Assembly (NCBI GenBank): GCA_030043175.1
Contig: JASHYD010000813.1
Location: 1-8,358 of the forward strand
Direction of reading: 5' to 3'
DNA: 8,358 nt
Origin: Xanthobacteraceae bacterium
Lineage (GTDB): Bacteria; Pseudomonadota; Alphaproteobacteria; Rhizobiales; Xanthobacteraceae
The notes under the pieces were generated by a model. It made no database searches and was not told the DNA's origin. It worked only from the letters and a program-made list of their open reading frames with translations. This document shows, one piece after another, positions 1 to 5,749 of the stretch. Made by a program: the position numbers and the translations under genes. Position 1 is the stretch's first letter; each line of letters starts with the position of its first letter.

Positions 1-350
1 GGCTTCACCAGCTGGCTGCACATGATGCTGCACCGCCCGTGTCGGCAGGGTCGGGCCAATTCCGGACTCACGCGGCGCAGCAAACCGCAAGAGATTGTCG
101 GGGTTTTGGGCAGGCCGCCTCACCGGCACGGGTCCACCTTGCGTGTGGGCATGCCCACGGGCGCCTACTACCAGACCCAATCGACCTTGACCAAGGCGGC
201 GTGGGAGTTACCGGGGGACTGCGACGTCGCCTTGGGTGTAAATCGTTCTGTTGATCCCTGCGTTCAGGGAGGAATCGCCGCGTTCAGTTTCCAACCCTCC
301 CAGGGGCAGTTCGATGGCCGCGCTGCGGCGTGTTTCGGAAGGAAAAACCG
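1..350. other. No supportable gene (window start)
   Basis: Open frames exist on both strands, but none has a convincing ribosome binding site, recognisable domain or coherent protein-like composition. The only clear structure is a perfect 14-bp palindrome at 145-158 (GTGGGCATGCCCAC). The end of this stretch carries a good ribosome binding site (GAAGGA at about 338-343) leading into an ATG at 351. Confidence 0.5.
145..158. repeat. Perfect 14-bp palindrome
   Basis: GTGGGCATGCCCAC reads the same on both strands. It could bind a dimeric regulator, but no intact gene lies next to it, and chance occurrence in GC-rich DNA is possible. Confidence 0.3.
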
Positions 351-545
351 ATGACCGACGCCGATCAAGACGGCGTGGAGGGAGGCCGTAGAGCGCGGCG
401 AACCCGTCGGTTGTCGTGGGGTCACCTCCGGCGCTGACAACGCGCGGGCGGGACCCCTAACGGCTCCCTGGCCGGGATTTGGGGTCATTCAGCAGAACCG
501 GAGCTGGCGACGCCTTTTTCACCCTTGCGATAGGCGATGAGGCAA
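351..545 (+). pseudogene. Decayed copy of the gene fragment at 1798-1975
   Basis: An ATG at 351 follows the ribosome binding site GAAGGA and opens a frame of only 28 codons (351-437) before TGA. From about 365 the DNA aligns with 1798-1975: both contain AAGACGGCGTG, then a GGAGGCCG-like block, an ACGGCTC block, and near the end AACCGGAG followed by a CTCACCC/TTCACCC block and GATAGG. In the frame matching the better-preserved copy, this one reads KTAWREAVERGEP against KTACREAEEGAEP, then diverges and stops at about 540. At least one single-base gap is needed to align the two. The function of the parent gene is unknown to me. It is best seen as a diverged duplicate that no longer encodes a full protein. 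Confidence 0.4.
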
Positions 546-648
546 GTCGCAAGGAGCATGTCATGACAGGCCGCTCCAGGTCGAAATTGCTACAGCGCCA
601 AGCTCCCCGAATGCTTGGGAACGTGGGTAAATTTGTCCGGTCAGGTAT

Positions 649-663
649 CGATGGAAGCCATCG
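649..663 (-). terminator. Small perfect hairpin just past the hydrolase stop
   Basis: CGATGG-AAG-CCATCG forms a 6-bp stem with a 3-nt loop, starting a few bases beyond the stop codon of the minus-strand hydrolase (stop at 667-669). No T-tract follows on the minus strand, so it would be a weak intrinsic terminator or simply an RNA 3'-end structure. Confidence 0.25.
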
Positions 664-666
664 CTA

Positions 667-1500
667 TTACGCGGAGCGGTAGCCACCCTCAGTCCACTCC
701 ACGACCGCTGCGGCGTAGGCATCTGCCTGATCCTCCCAGACGAAGTGCGAGCTATCGAGAAGCAGAGAACGCGTGCTCGGCAACGACTTGTCGAGAATCT
801 CGGCGTTGATCGGGGGCACGAGTGGATCTTGCGAGCCCCAAATGCTGAGCACCGGCGCCTGAATGGACGGGAGAAGTTCATGAAGTGCGGGAAGGTCGGC
901 CGGATAGGCACGGACGTAGGCCGTCGCTTCGGCAAATCGTCGGCCTGCAGATGAGGCCGCGTAGTCCTGCAGCACGCGAGGATCCGGGGTAGTCCGCATC
1001 ATTCGCTTAACAGCACCGATCGCAAGTTCGGCGCCGTCGGTGCCCTCGAACGCAGACGTGGACGGCGCCAAAATGATGTCCTTCAAGTTTCCTGCTGCGG
1101 TCGCCACACTCGTGGCGCCGCTACCCACGACCAAGCTCTCGAAACGATCGGGGTGCTGGCCTGCCGACAGCAGAAGAGCGGCTGTCCCGATGTCGGGCGC
1201 GACCGCATGAACACGGCCGAGATCCAGCGCGTCGAGAATCCGCGGGACGAATTTCGCCATGCCCTTCGGCGAAAGCACATCCGGTCTTCCTTCCGACCGC
1301 CCGAATCCGGGCAGGTCTACCGCGACGACCTCCACTCGTTCCTCAAGAAACGGCCAGATACGGTGAAAGGCGAAAAGGCTTTCTGGCCACGGACTGGTGA
1401 GCAATAGGGGAATTTCCGATCTCTTCCCACCGCGCATGTAGCGGATCCGCAACCCGTCCACGGCGACGAAACGCACCGACTCGAAGTTCATCTCAGTCAT
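667..1500 (-). CDS. Alpha/beta hydrolase with Asp-type nucleophile elbow
   Basis: A 277-aa alpha/beta-fold hydrolase, probably cytoplasmic as no signal peptide is visible. The start at 1500 is chosen because GGGGAG (1507-1512, minus strand) sits 6 nt upstream; the frame stays open to 1692 without a better start. Residue 103 is Asp in the nucleophile-elbow context A-P-D-I-G, where esterases have Ser. The likely acid is Asp225 (WGSQDP) and the base His252 (SSHFVWED). An Asp nucleophile is known in haloalkane dehalogenases and epoxide hydrolases. The usual HGxP oxyanion segment is replaced by SPWPES (residues 36-41). I recall uncharacterised hydrolases with this SPWPES/APDIGT combination, but no defined substrate. 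Length is normal for the fold and no damage is seen. It stands alone on its strand, so context does not suggest a pathway. Family assignment is firm; the reaction is not. Confidence 0.88.
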   Translation of the reverse strand: MTEMNFESVRFVAVDGLRIRYMRGGKRSEIPLLLTSPWPESLFAFHRIWPFLEERVEVVAVDLPGFGRSEGRPDVLSPKGMAKFVPRILDALDLGRVHAVAPDIGTAALLLSAGQHPDRFESLVVGSGATSVATAAGNLKDIILAPSTSAFEGTDGAELAIGAVKRMMRTTPDPRVLQDYAASSAGRRFAEATAYVRAYPADLPALHELLPSIQAPVLSIWGSQDPLVPPINAEILDKSLPSTRSLLLDSSHFVWEDQADAYAAAVVEWTEGGYRSA

Positions 1501-1506
1501 TTCGTA

Positions 1507-1512
1507 CTCCCC
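1507..1512 (-). promoter_or_regulatory. Ribosome binding site fixing the hydrolase start
   Basis: GGGGAG on the minus strand, 6 nt before the ATG at 1500. The in-frame ATGs further upstream (for example at 1518 and 1692) do not have a comparable site, so this decides the start. Confidence 0.6.
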
Positions 1513-1589
1513 GGACATGTTGTGAGACTGCAGCGCGATGGCCCCTTCTACAACGTCTTCGACTGTCGCGGAGTCGCGCACGATGCCAC

Positions 1590-1599
1590 CCTTCGAAGG
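1590..1599. repeat. 10-bp palindrome upstream of the hydrolase
   Basis: CCTTCGAAGG is a perfect palindrome about 90 bp upstream of the hydrolase start, where an operator could lie. No convincing -35/-10 pair was found around it, so a regulatory role is only a possibility. Confidence 0.2.
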
Positions 1600-1797
1600 A
1601 AGCCTGTCTATACTTGCCTTAATCATGCGGGAAGCGCGCAGATGCAAACTCGTTGAAGCTGCTGACGAGGCCATGCTCGTTCGGGCCGACATCGGACCTG
1701 AAAGCCTTTGCTCCCTTCACCAGGATCTCGTCGGCATCCGTGCCGAGCACTATTGCTGCGGTGCTATTGCTCTTGGCAGCGACGCGGATACGGTCGT

Positions 1798-2144
1798 AAG
1801 CGCAAGACGGCGTGCCGGGAGGCCGAAGAGGGCGCCGAGCCGGCCGCGGTACCAGAAAACCAGCCGCCCGGTCCGAAAAGCGCATGGGCGAACCTCCTGA
1901 CGGCTCTGGCGGCGACTTGGGACCATCCAGCGGAACCGGAGTTCAGCAACGCCTTCCTCACCCTCCGTGATAGGAAGCCAGCGCAAAACCCACGAGACCC
2001 CGCCATCCGCTACGTGGTCGAGGTGCTGAGTGCCGAAACTGAGCGGGCAATACGCGGCTGATCGCCCTCATGGTGTTGTGCTGCGATCCACTCGCCATCG
2101 CGCTGACCGCCGCAGCGTCGGCGAGGCGATCAATCACCGCGTAA
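1798..2144 (+). pseudogene. Membrane-tail hypothetical gene, frameshifted (copy 1)
   Basis: The reading frame through 2061 carries a polar stretch (KTACREAEEGAEP, later TWDHPAEPEFSNAF) and ends in ETERAIRG then stop. One frame over, the sequence continues as RLIALMVLCCDPLAIALT and AAASARRSITA to a TAA at 2142-2144. Compared with the related tail at 4000-4128 (ERAIRWLIALLVLCCDPL), GCAATACGC-GGCTGATCG has lost one base relative to GCAATCCGGTGGCTGATCG, so a single-base deletion at about 2054 explains the break. The tail is one hydrophobic helix followed by Arg-rich residues, which suggests a membrane-anchored protein. I recall this kind of tail in many Bradyrhizobium hypotheticals of unknown function. 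The 5' limit is uncertain; 1798 is where similarity to 351-545 begins. Confidence 0.55.
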
Positions 2145-2388
2145 AGCTACATTGGTCCGTAGTACCTTCGATAGCTGCAGTACCGACACGATCGAGGGCT
2201 CACAGCTGCTAAGGGCCAACGAGCCGACATCGTGGGCTGCACTCGAAATGACCGCGTGTAGATGCTACAAGTCGGGAGTAGGCTAATGGGGATTTTTTCA
2301 TGTTGGATTCTCTACAGCTCCCTGGTGTTCCTTGACGGCGCGGGGGACGCACCTTGGATATCGCCCCCGCTGCTGAACGGAGCCGCTG
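2145..2388. other. Intergenic, no gene seen
   Basis: Short open frames here lack ribosome binding sites and protein-like composition. Nothing beyond the ribosome binding site of the next gene (GGAG, 2379-2382) can be supported. Confidence 0.4.
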
Positions 2389-2706
2389 ATGGAATCCTCC
2401 GTTACACCCGTGCCGAGCGACATGACGGGCGACCAGCGCGATTTTCATCTGCGGGAATTAGAATATTTGCGTGGCTTGGTGACCGCACGGGTCGATCTGA
2501 CGTTGAAGCTGGCGACGTATGTAATGATTGGTAGCGGGGCCATATACGCCTTTCTGCTTGCCACAAAGCCCGAGGGGCCGCAGCATCTTTCCCAAAGCGT
2601 CATCCGTTTGGGATGGTTCGTCCCTCCCTTTCTCACGATCATCGGCGGTCAGCTTTCCTGGGATGCATGGCGGCTGAACTCCGAGGTACTGAAGTACATC
2701 AACTGA
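2389..2706 (+). CDS. Two-helix membrane protein, probably truncated by a frameshift
   Basis: A 105-aa protein. The start at 2389 has GGAG (2379-2382) 6 nt upstream; an internal ATG at 2422 (MTGDQRDFHLRELEYLR) looks more like the usual N-terminus of similar proteins but has no clear ribosome binding site. An N-terminal charged, helix-forming segment (about residues 13-40) precedes two hydrophobic segments at about 42-59 and 71-90, then WDAWRLNSEVLKYIN and stop. I recall a widespread family with the order FHxREYExLR, two membrane helices, then a C-terminal region ending near a GWEH motif. Here, past the stop and shifted one base, the DNA reads STPPEWEHIDG (about 2755-2790), so a frameshift near 2703 has probably removed the native C-terminus. 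Function is unknown. Confidence 0.65.
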   Translation: MESSVTPVPSDMTGDQRDFHLRELEYLRGLVTARVDLTLKLATYVMIGSGAIYAFLLATKPEGPQHLSQSVIRLGWFVPPFLTIIGGQLSWDAWRLNSEVLKYIN

Positions 2707-2850
2707 GACGAGCACGATCACGACGGCGATTGCGGGATATTCGCGCTCATTGCGACTTTCCACGCCGCCTGAATGGGAACACATCGACGGCGACCAGGCG
2801 ATAGACCTGCGTGCGCCGCACCGTCAACAAGTGCTATGAACGTAACATTC
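2707..2850 (+). pseudogene. Probable out-of-frame C-terminus of the membrane protein
   Basis: The frame beginning at 2702 (one base off the upstream gene) runs to a TGA near 2838 and includes PPEWEHIDGDQAIDLRAPH. The W-E-H triplet at this position matches what I recall of the C-terminus of the family, so this is read as the detached tail of the 2389-2706 gene. Without an alignment the exact shift point cannot be set, and chance is not excluded. Confidence 0.3.
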
Positions 2851-2991
2851 CCCGGGAGCCTTGGAAGCACTTCAGTGTGCATAGCCCAGCCAACCATCTC
2901 AAGACGAAGACCTGATTCGGGAATGGATGCCAAAGCCTGCGCCAAAGACCAAAGCAACCCGCGATAATTGGATAGCAAAAGGGGGAGCTGA

Positions 2992-3351
2992 ATGCTGGAG
3001 CGCGCTATAGGCCATCCCACAACCACCCTCGTTATATTACTGACAACGACCTGCCTGGCGGCCTCCCAGCAGCCACCCGCGACGGAGAAGGAAAAACGCG
3101 ATGCGTATTTCGCGTATTTTTCTTGCCTCGACGCTGCGGCTAGCGAGATGGACGACGGCAGATCGGATGCATCCACGATCGCACTCGGCGTCAAATCCCT
3201 GTGCGCCTCGCAGTTTGCCCCTACGGTCGAGCTCGAAAGGCGCAGCCTCAATCCGGCGGCGCGGCGGTGGTTCGAGAGCAAGGTGCAAAACAGCCAACTC
3301 GAAATGGCCACGCGCGCCGTCCTCCCCGGACGAGCAAATAAGCGGCCGTAA
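2992..3351 (+). CDS. Small exported protein, unknown function
   Basis: A 119-aa protein starting at 2992 with a strong ribosome binding site (GGGGGAG, 2981-2987) 4 nt upstream. Residues 11-24 form a hydrophobic signal-peptide core (LVILLTTTCLAAS) after a short basic-containing start; likely cleavage falls just after Ala23 or Ala24. Cys21 is not in a proper lipobox, so it is probably not a lipoprotein. The mature part is polar and helical-looking, with two Cys (45 and 71) that could form a disulfide in the periplasm, and conserved-looking segments AYFSCLDAAASEMDDG, STIALGVKSLCASQF and SLNPAARRWFESK. It resembles, from memory, small exported Bradyrhizobium proteins with no assigned role. The frame is intact, and a membrane-tail remnant begins right after its stop, so it is probably an isolated gene. 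Confidence 0.8.
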   Translation: MLERAIGHPTTTLVILLTTTCLAASQQPPATEKEKRDAYFAYFSCLDAAASEMDDGRSDASTIALGVKSLCASQFAPTVELERRSLNPAARRWFESKVQNSQLEMATRAVLPGRANKRP

Positions 3352-3507
3352 CAGATCTTCCCGGCAGCAAACTGCTCGCCCTACCCGGCCACGCTACTCG
3401 GCGCCGACAGCAAGACGGCCCTGCGCTGGTTCGTGCTGGTGGTGGCGCTGTTGCTCGATCCGACCGCGTTGTTGCTGTTGTTGGCGGCCTCGTCGGCGCG
3501 GCGGTGA
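3352..3507 (+). pseudogene. Membrane-tail remnant (copy 2)
   Basis: A 51-codon open stretch without a start codon, beginning right after the TAA of the exported-protein gene and ending at TGA 3505-3507. It reads YPATLLGADSKTALRWFVLVV, cut here, then ALLLDPTALLLLLAASSARR. The pattern A-[LI]-R-W, a hydrophobic run with D-P inside it, and a closing A-S-A-R-R matches the tails at 2026-2144 and 4000-4128. It is the 3' end of a larger gene whose 5' part is gone. The hydrophobic run would be one transmembrane helix. No ribosome binding site or start is visible, so it is not expected to be translated as such. Confidence 0.55.
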
Positions 3508-3562
3508 TAGCGGCGGCATAACATTCACGCGGCTTATCCCATTTGAGTGATGCAGCCGCGGT

Positions 3563-3595
3563 CAATGCTGTGGTGCGCATTTAACATTAGCTCAA
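3563..3595. repeat. Intergenic AT-rich element resembling 4128-4160
   Basis: The segment GGTCAATGCTGTGGTGCGCA followed by TTTAACATT lies downstream of membrane-tail copy 2. It resembles the stretch after copy 3, GTTAACGCTGTATTTCACAT followed by GAGTTAACAT. Both follow the same type of gene remnant and precede a small gene. This may be a conserved 3' flank or shared regulatory segment; similarity is moderate and judged by eye. Confidence 0.3.
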
Positions 3596-3717
3596 GATTT
3601 TCCCCCGTAGAGCCAGTAGAGTGAGGAGAGGCCCCAGAATTGTCTTGATCTGGGCATGAAAATGGTATCAAAGCGACATCGCTCTGCCGCAGGGCAACCG
3701 GCTCCGACCTTACCCTC

Positions 3718-3751
3718 CCCCAACTCCCCAAGGTTGGGGCCGTTTTGTTTG
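3718..3751 (+). terminator. Terminator-like hairpin with T-rich tail
   Basis: CCCCAAC (3718-3724) pairs perfectly with GTTGGGG (3733-3739), followed by CCGTTTTGTTTG. A second CCCCA (3726-3730) could pair instead with TGGGG (3735-3739), so two 5' arms compete for one 3' arm. It sits about 200 bp after the nearest upstream gene remnant and only about 50 bp before the small CxxC gene at 3803. It is therefore either a terminator for upstream transcripts or a leader hairpin of that gene. Confidence 0.5.
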
Positions 3752-3802
3752 ACCTGTGCAACGGCCGCTAATCCGGGCGGCATGGATTGAGGGCTCTTGT
3801 CC

Positions 3803-3985
3803 ATGGCCGACGAATTTACCTCTCCGAACTGCTCCTCTCAGTCGGTTGTTTATCCAGATATCCAAACGGATGATGAATACGTCACATGCCGGGCATGCGG
3901 CATGATACTGGCGACGGTGTCGCAGTTCCGGCGCCTCGTCGAATGTCTTCTCTTGCCTTCGGGAGCGCCATTGAGCGGCTGCTGA
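3803..3985 (+). CDS. Small CxxC (zinc-ribbon-like) protein, unknown function
   Basis: A 60-aa protein. The ATG at 3803 is preferred over an in-frame TTG at 3797 because GAGGG (3789-3793) is 9 nt from the ATG but only 3 nt from the TTG. The sequence has one Cys near the start (Cys10 in SPNCSSQS), a CxxC pair at 29 and 32 (VTCRACGMILAT), a QFRR motif at 41-44, further Cys at 48, and a C-terminal SGC ending. The YPDI...TCRACG...QFRR layout resembles small Bradyrhizobium proteins I recall, which often end in SGVxTSGC. The N-terminal knuckle has only one Cys, so zinc binding is uncertain. The gene appears intact; a hairpin lies in its leader. Its role is unknown. Confidence 0.65.
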   Translation: MADEFTSPNCSSQSVVYPDIQTDDEYVTCRACGMILATVSQFRRLVECLLLPSGAPLSGC

Positions 3986-3999
3986 CGTTCAAACCGCCT

Positions 4000-4128
4000 C
4001 AGGCCGAGCTGATCGGAGTAACAGGCAGCGACCCCGATAGCAGCGAACGCGCAATCCGGTGGCTGATCGCCCTTCTGGTCCTGTGCTGCGACCCGCTCGC
4101 GACTGCATTGACCTCGTCGAGGCCGTAG
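4000..4128 (+). pseudogene. Membrane-tail remnant (copy 3)
   Basis: The frame reads QAELIGVTGSDPDSSERAIR followed by WLIALLVLCCDPLATALTSSRP and TAG at 4126-4128. At DNA and protein level it matches the tail at 2026-2144 (ERAIR, LIAL.VLCCDPLA, ALT), with a shortened Ala/Arg end caused by a small deletion. The predicted product is a single hydrophobic helix preceded by a polar linker. The open frame extends upstream to 3886 but overlaps the CxxC gene out of frame, and no start with a ribosome binding site is seen. It is therefore a 3' fragment of a larger membrane-anchored protein. Confidence 0.5.
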
Positions 4129-4155
4129 TTAACGCTGTATTTCACATGAGTTAAC
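4128..4155. repeat. Paired GTTAAC sites, 22 bp apart
   Basis: GTTAAC occurs at 4128-4133 and 4150-4155, each a 6-bp palindrome, with centres 22 bp apart (about two helical turns). The pair lies 32 bp upstream of the Rap1a-like gene start, a suitable place for an operator. No clear -10/-35 pair could be assigned. Confidence 0.3.
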
Positions 4156-4186
4156 ATCTCAGCACGTACTAAAGAGGGGCTTGCCC

Positions 4187-4563
4187 ATGAAAGCAATTGC
4201 GACTGTCGCCTTGCTGGCCAAGATGATCACGGCGGCGGGGGCGGTGGAGTACTACAATTCAGCAATTAATTTACTGTCAGGCTGCAAGGCTGTCATCGAA
4301 GAGCGCAAGCCTTACCCCAATGGCTCTATTGTCTTGCTGTAATTGACGCATTGCTTAACGTATCGGCAGTCATGGAGGCCAGGCAAAGCAAAGATACCTC
4401 AGTGTGTTTCGCCCCTCCCGCTAGTACCACTTATGAACAGGCAATGCGTGTTGTCGTTCGCTACATCGAGCAGCAGCAACCGCAGAGCATAATACTGCAC
4501 GGGCCACTTGCGCAGTTAGCTCTTGAAGCATTACGCATCGAATGGCCCTGCATGGCGACGTAA
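4187..4563 (+). pseudogene. Exported Rap1a/Tai-like protein, split by a one-base frameshift
   Basis: The ATG at 4187 has GAGGGG (4174-4179) 7 nt upstream and opens a 51-codon frame: a signal peptide (MKAIATVALLAK to AGAVEYYNS), then LLSGCKAVIEERKPYPNG, ending at TAA 4340-4342. One frame over, the sequence continues from about 4325 as LYCLAVIDALLNVSA, then SVCFAPPASTTYEQAMRVVV and ALRIEWPCMAT to TAA 4561-4563. Restoring one base between about 4315 and 4327 gives roughly 125 residues, normal for the Rap1a/Tai family. Four Cys (LLSGC, LYCLA, SVCFA, EWPC) sit where the family forms disulfides, and the EQAMRVVVRYIE and EALRIEWPC motifs fit. Rap1a-type proteins are periplasmic and include immunity proteins to type VI effectors; most homologues are uncharacterised. 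No effector gene is nearby, so an immunity role is not indicated. Confidence 0.72.
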
Positions 4564-4913
4564 CCCGCACCCGCCGCACCGATTTGGGCCTATCAATATC
4601 TATCGGTCTTGCCGGCGGCATATAGGGCCGCTCCGGAGTCGACCCCCATCCGGATCCGGGCGGTCACATTGATAACTTCATAAATGTGATCTACCGCACA
4701 CTGAGGTGGGCCTGATGCCGTTAAGCTTGATTAGCTGTCCATTATGAGAGCACCCGCCCTGGTCCCGTCCCCAATAGCCGCGTGAGGCTGGGGCCTCCGC
4801 CGGTCTTCACGATCTGCGATCATGCCGATCATGCAGCCCGGGGTGTCAAACTCCGCGGGCGTTATGTTTCCGTGAATACTGCGTGAAGGCTGTTAGCACC
4901 GATTGAGCTCTTC
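4564..4913. other. Long intergenic stretch without a gene
   Basis: No open frame with a ribosome binding site or recognisable domain. It holds an inverted repeat (TCACATT at 4664-4670, AATGTGA at 4683-4689) and a weak bulged hairpin at 4769-4793 (CCCC, AGCC, GGCT, GGGG). Base composition is less GC-rich than the flanking genes. Confidence 0.45.
4664..4689. repeat. 7-bp inverted repeat with 12-nt spacer
   Basis: TCACATT and AATGTGA are perfect complements. The half-site order is the opposite of a CRP-type site (TGTGA-N6-TCACA), and there is no adjacent intact gene, so function is unclear. Confidence 0.25.
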
Positions 4914-5030
4914 ATGGGCATACTTTCCGGCGGCCTGCTCGCTTTCATTGCGATCACGGTCAGCGGCGGAGAGGCTGGAGTTTGTACCGCCGAACATGAC
5001 AGGCGACACGGCGAATCTCGCCTAGATTGA
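4914..5030 (+). CDS. Possible 38-aa exported peptide or N-terminal remnant
   Basis: The frame MGILSGGLLAFIAITVSGGE continues with AGVCTAEHDRRHGESRLD and stops at 5028-5030. The N-terminus looks like a signal peptide, and the Cys-Thr-Ala-Glu-His start of the mature part is plausible for an exported protein, but the product is very short. The ribosome binding site is weak. It may be the surviving 5' end of a truncated exported-protein gene, or chance. Confidence 0.25.
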   Translation: MGILSGGLLAFIAITVSGGEAGVCTAEHDRRHGESRLD

Positions 5031-5122
5031 GAGGAAGGAGTTGCAAATCACTAATGGTGACGAGCCTCACCGCGTATAACTGAACGGGACAGTCAGGGGA
5101 ATGAGGCTACAGCAGGCGATGA

Positions 5123-5341
5123 ATGTTCTTTCTACCCTCGACAAATGCCACGCTTAGCAAACGCGCAATAGCCATGACGAAGAGCTTATGGGCGGTAGCA
5201 AGCCTAGCTCTGCGCGGGTCTTGTAAGCATTGTGGTGCGAGACAATGGCAACTGGCTCATTTTACCGACTCTGTGCGATGGGTATGCGGACGGTGTTGGA
5301 GAACCCGCGGCGGGCGATATCCGGCCAGTCTTATATATTGA
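5123..5341 (+). CDS. Possible small zinc-ribbon protein
   Basis: A 72-codon frame with two CxxC pairs (residues 34-37, CKHC, and 55-58, CGRC) separated by 17 residues, the usual geometry of a zinc ribbon, with an aromatic-rich linker (RQWQLAHFTDSVRW). An alternative start is the ATG at 5174, which keeps both knuckles. Neither start has a good ribosome binding site. The region upstream is almost gene-free and the residues before the first knuckle are not distinctive, so this may be a fragment of a larger protein. A competing open frame overlaps from 5232, without recognisable features. Confidence 0.35.
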   Translation: MFFLPSTNATLSKRAIAMTKSLWAVASLALRGSCKHCGARQWQLAHFTDSVRWVCGRCWRTRGGRYPASLIY

Positions 5342-5386
5342 CCGCTCCCTCATGGGGTTTCCAGGCAACGCGGCGACGGCCTGCGC

Positions 5387-5598
5387 TCAACAACCTTCGA
5401 GCGCCTGGCGACCGGCCCCAGTGATCTTGACACGGCCGATAGACTGACTGCCAACCTTGAGGTTCTCGCACTGTGTTGTTACAAGTCCGGTGCGGATGAG
5501 GTGCACCAACATCTTGCGGTTAAAGCCGTTAACGAACATGGCCGCTTCGGTAGCGCCGAGCGACTGTCGGCGAGTAATTGAATCGCCAGGCGCTGCCT
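5387..5598 (-). pseudogene. Small winged-helix-like protein, frameshifted (copy 1)
   Basis: The downstream frame reads GATEAAMFVNGFNRKMLVHL, then IRTGLVTTQCENLKVGSQ and SIGRVKITGAGRQALEG before the stop at 5387-5389. The upstream part, RQRLAIQLLADSRS, lies in a different frame and ends just where the first begins; restoring one base at about 5558-5562 joins them as LLADSRS-GATEAAM. The joined product of about 70 residues has the order helix, GF..xMLxxLIRxGLV, beta strand, V.IT.AGR.AL, which looks like a compact winged helix. Small Bradyrhizobium proteins of this type are familiar to me, with no known function. No start codon with a ribosome binding site is seen, so the 5' end may also be lost. 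Confidence 0.6.
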
Positions 5599-5604
5599 TG
5601 CGCC

Positions 5605-5626
5605 CGCGCCATACGCGCGCTTTTTT
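5605..5626 (+). terminator. Short GC hairpin followed by six Ts
   Basis: CGCGC (5605-5609) and GCGCG (5615-5619) form a 5-bp stem with a 5-nt loop, followed by C and TTTTTT (5621-5626). It has the form of a minimal intrinsic terminator on the plus strand, but no plus-strand gene ends nearby, so it may be fortuitous. Confidence 0.3.
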
Positions 5627-5749
5627 ATTGTGGTGGGCGCTGCACGACGCGTGGCCGCGCCAGCGTAGCGCACCTCGCCCAGCGGCCTTGTCTCTGATCA
5701 GCTCGATTCGACGCACCAGCGGACGCGGGTAGGCGGCGAGATGGGGCCC

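Noticed and set aside
561..935. A 124-codon minus-strand frame overlapping the hydrolase
   Set aside because: It lies out of frame inside the well-supported alpha/beta hydrolase gene, is Arg/Ser/Pro-rich as expected of a shadow frame, and has no ribosome binding site.
2718..3311. A 197-codon minus-strand frame
   Set aside because: It is antisense to the exported-protein gene at 2992, which has a strong ribosome binding site and signal peptide. Part of it (near 2860-2960) looks protein-like but has no recognisable domain or start signal.
3101..3550. A 149-codon plus-strand frame across the exported gene and the membrane-tail remnant
   Set aside because: It is Arg/Ser-rich and out of frame with both recognisable products; the SIRPRCCCCWRPRRRG-type composition is typical of a shifted GC-rich gene.
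3645..3671. TTGAT...ATCAA pair as an FNR/FixK site
   Set aside because: The half-sites are 17 bp apart rather than 4, and no match to TTGA-N6-TCAA exists; a sigma-70 promoter reading (TTGTCT, 17 nt, TGGTAT) is also too weak to call.
4664..4689. CRP binding site
   Set aside because: The half-sites are in the reverse order (TCACA then TGTGA) with the wrong spacing.
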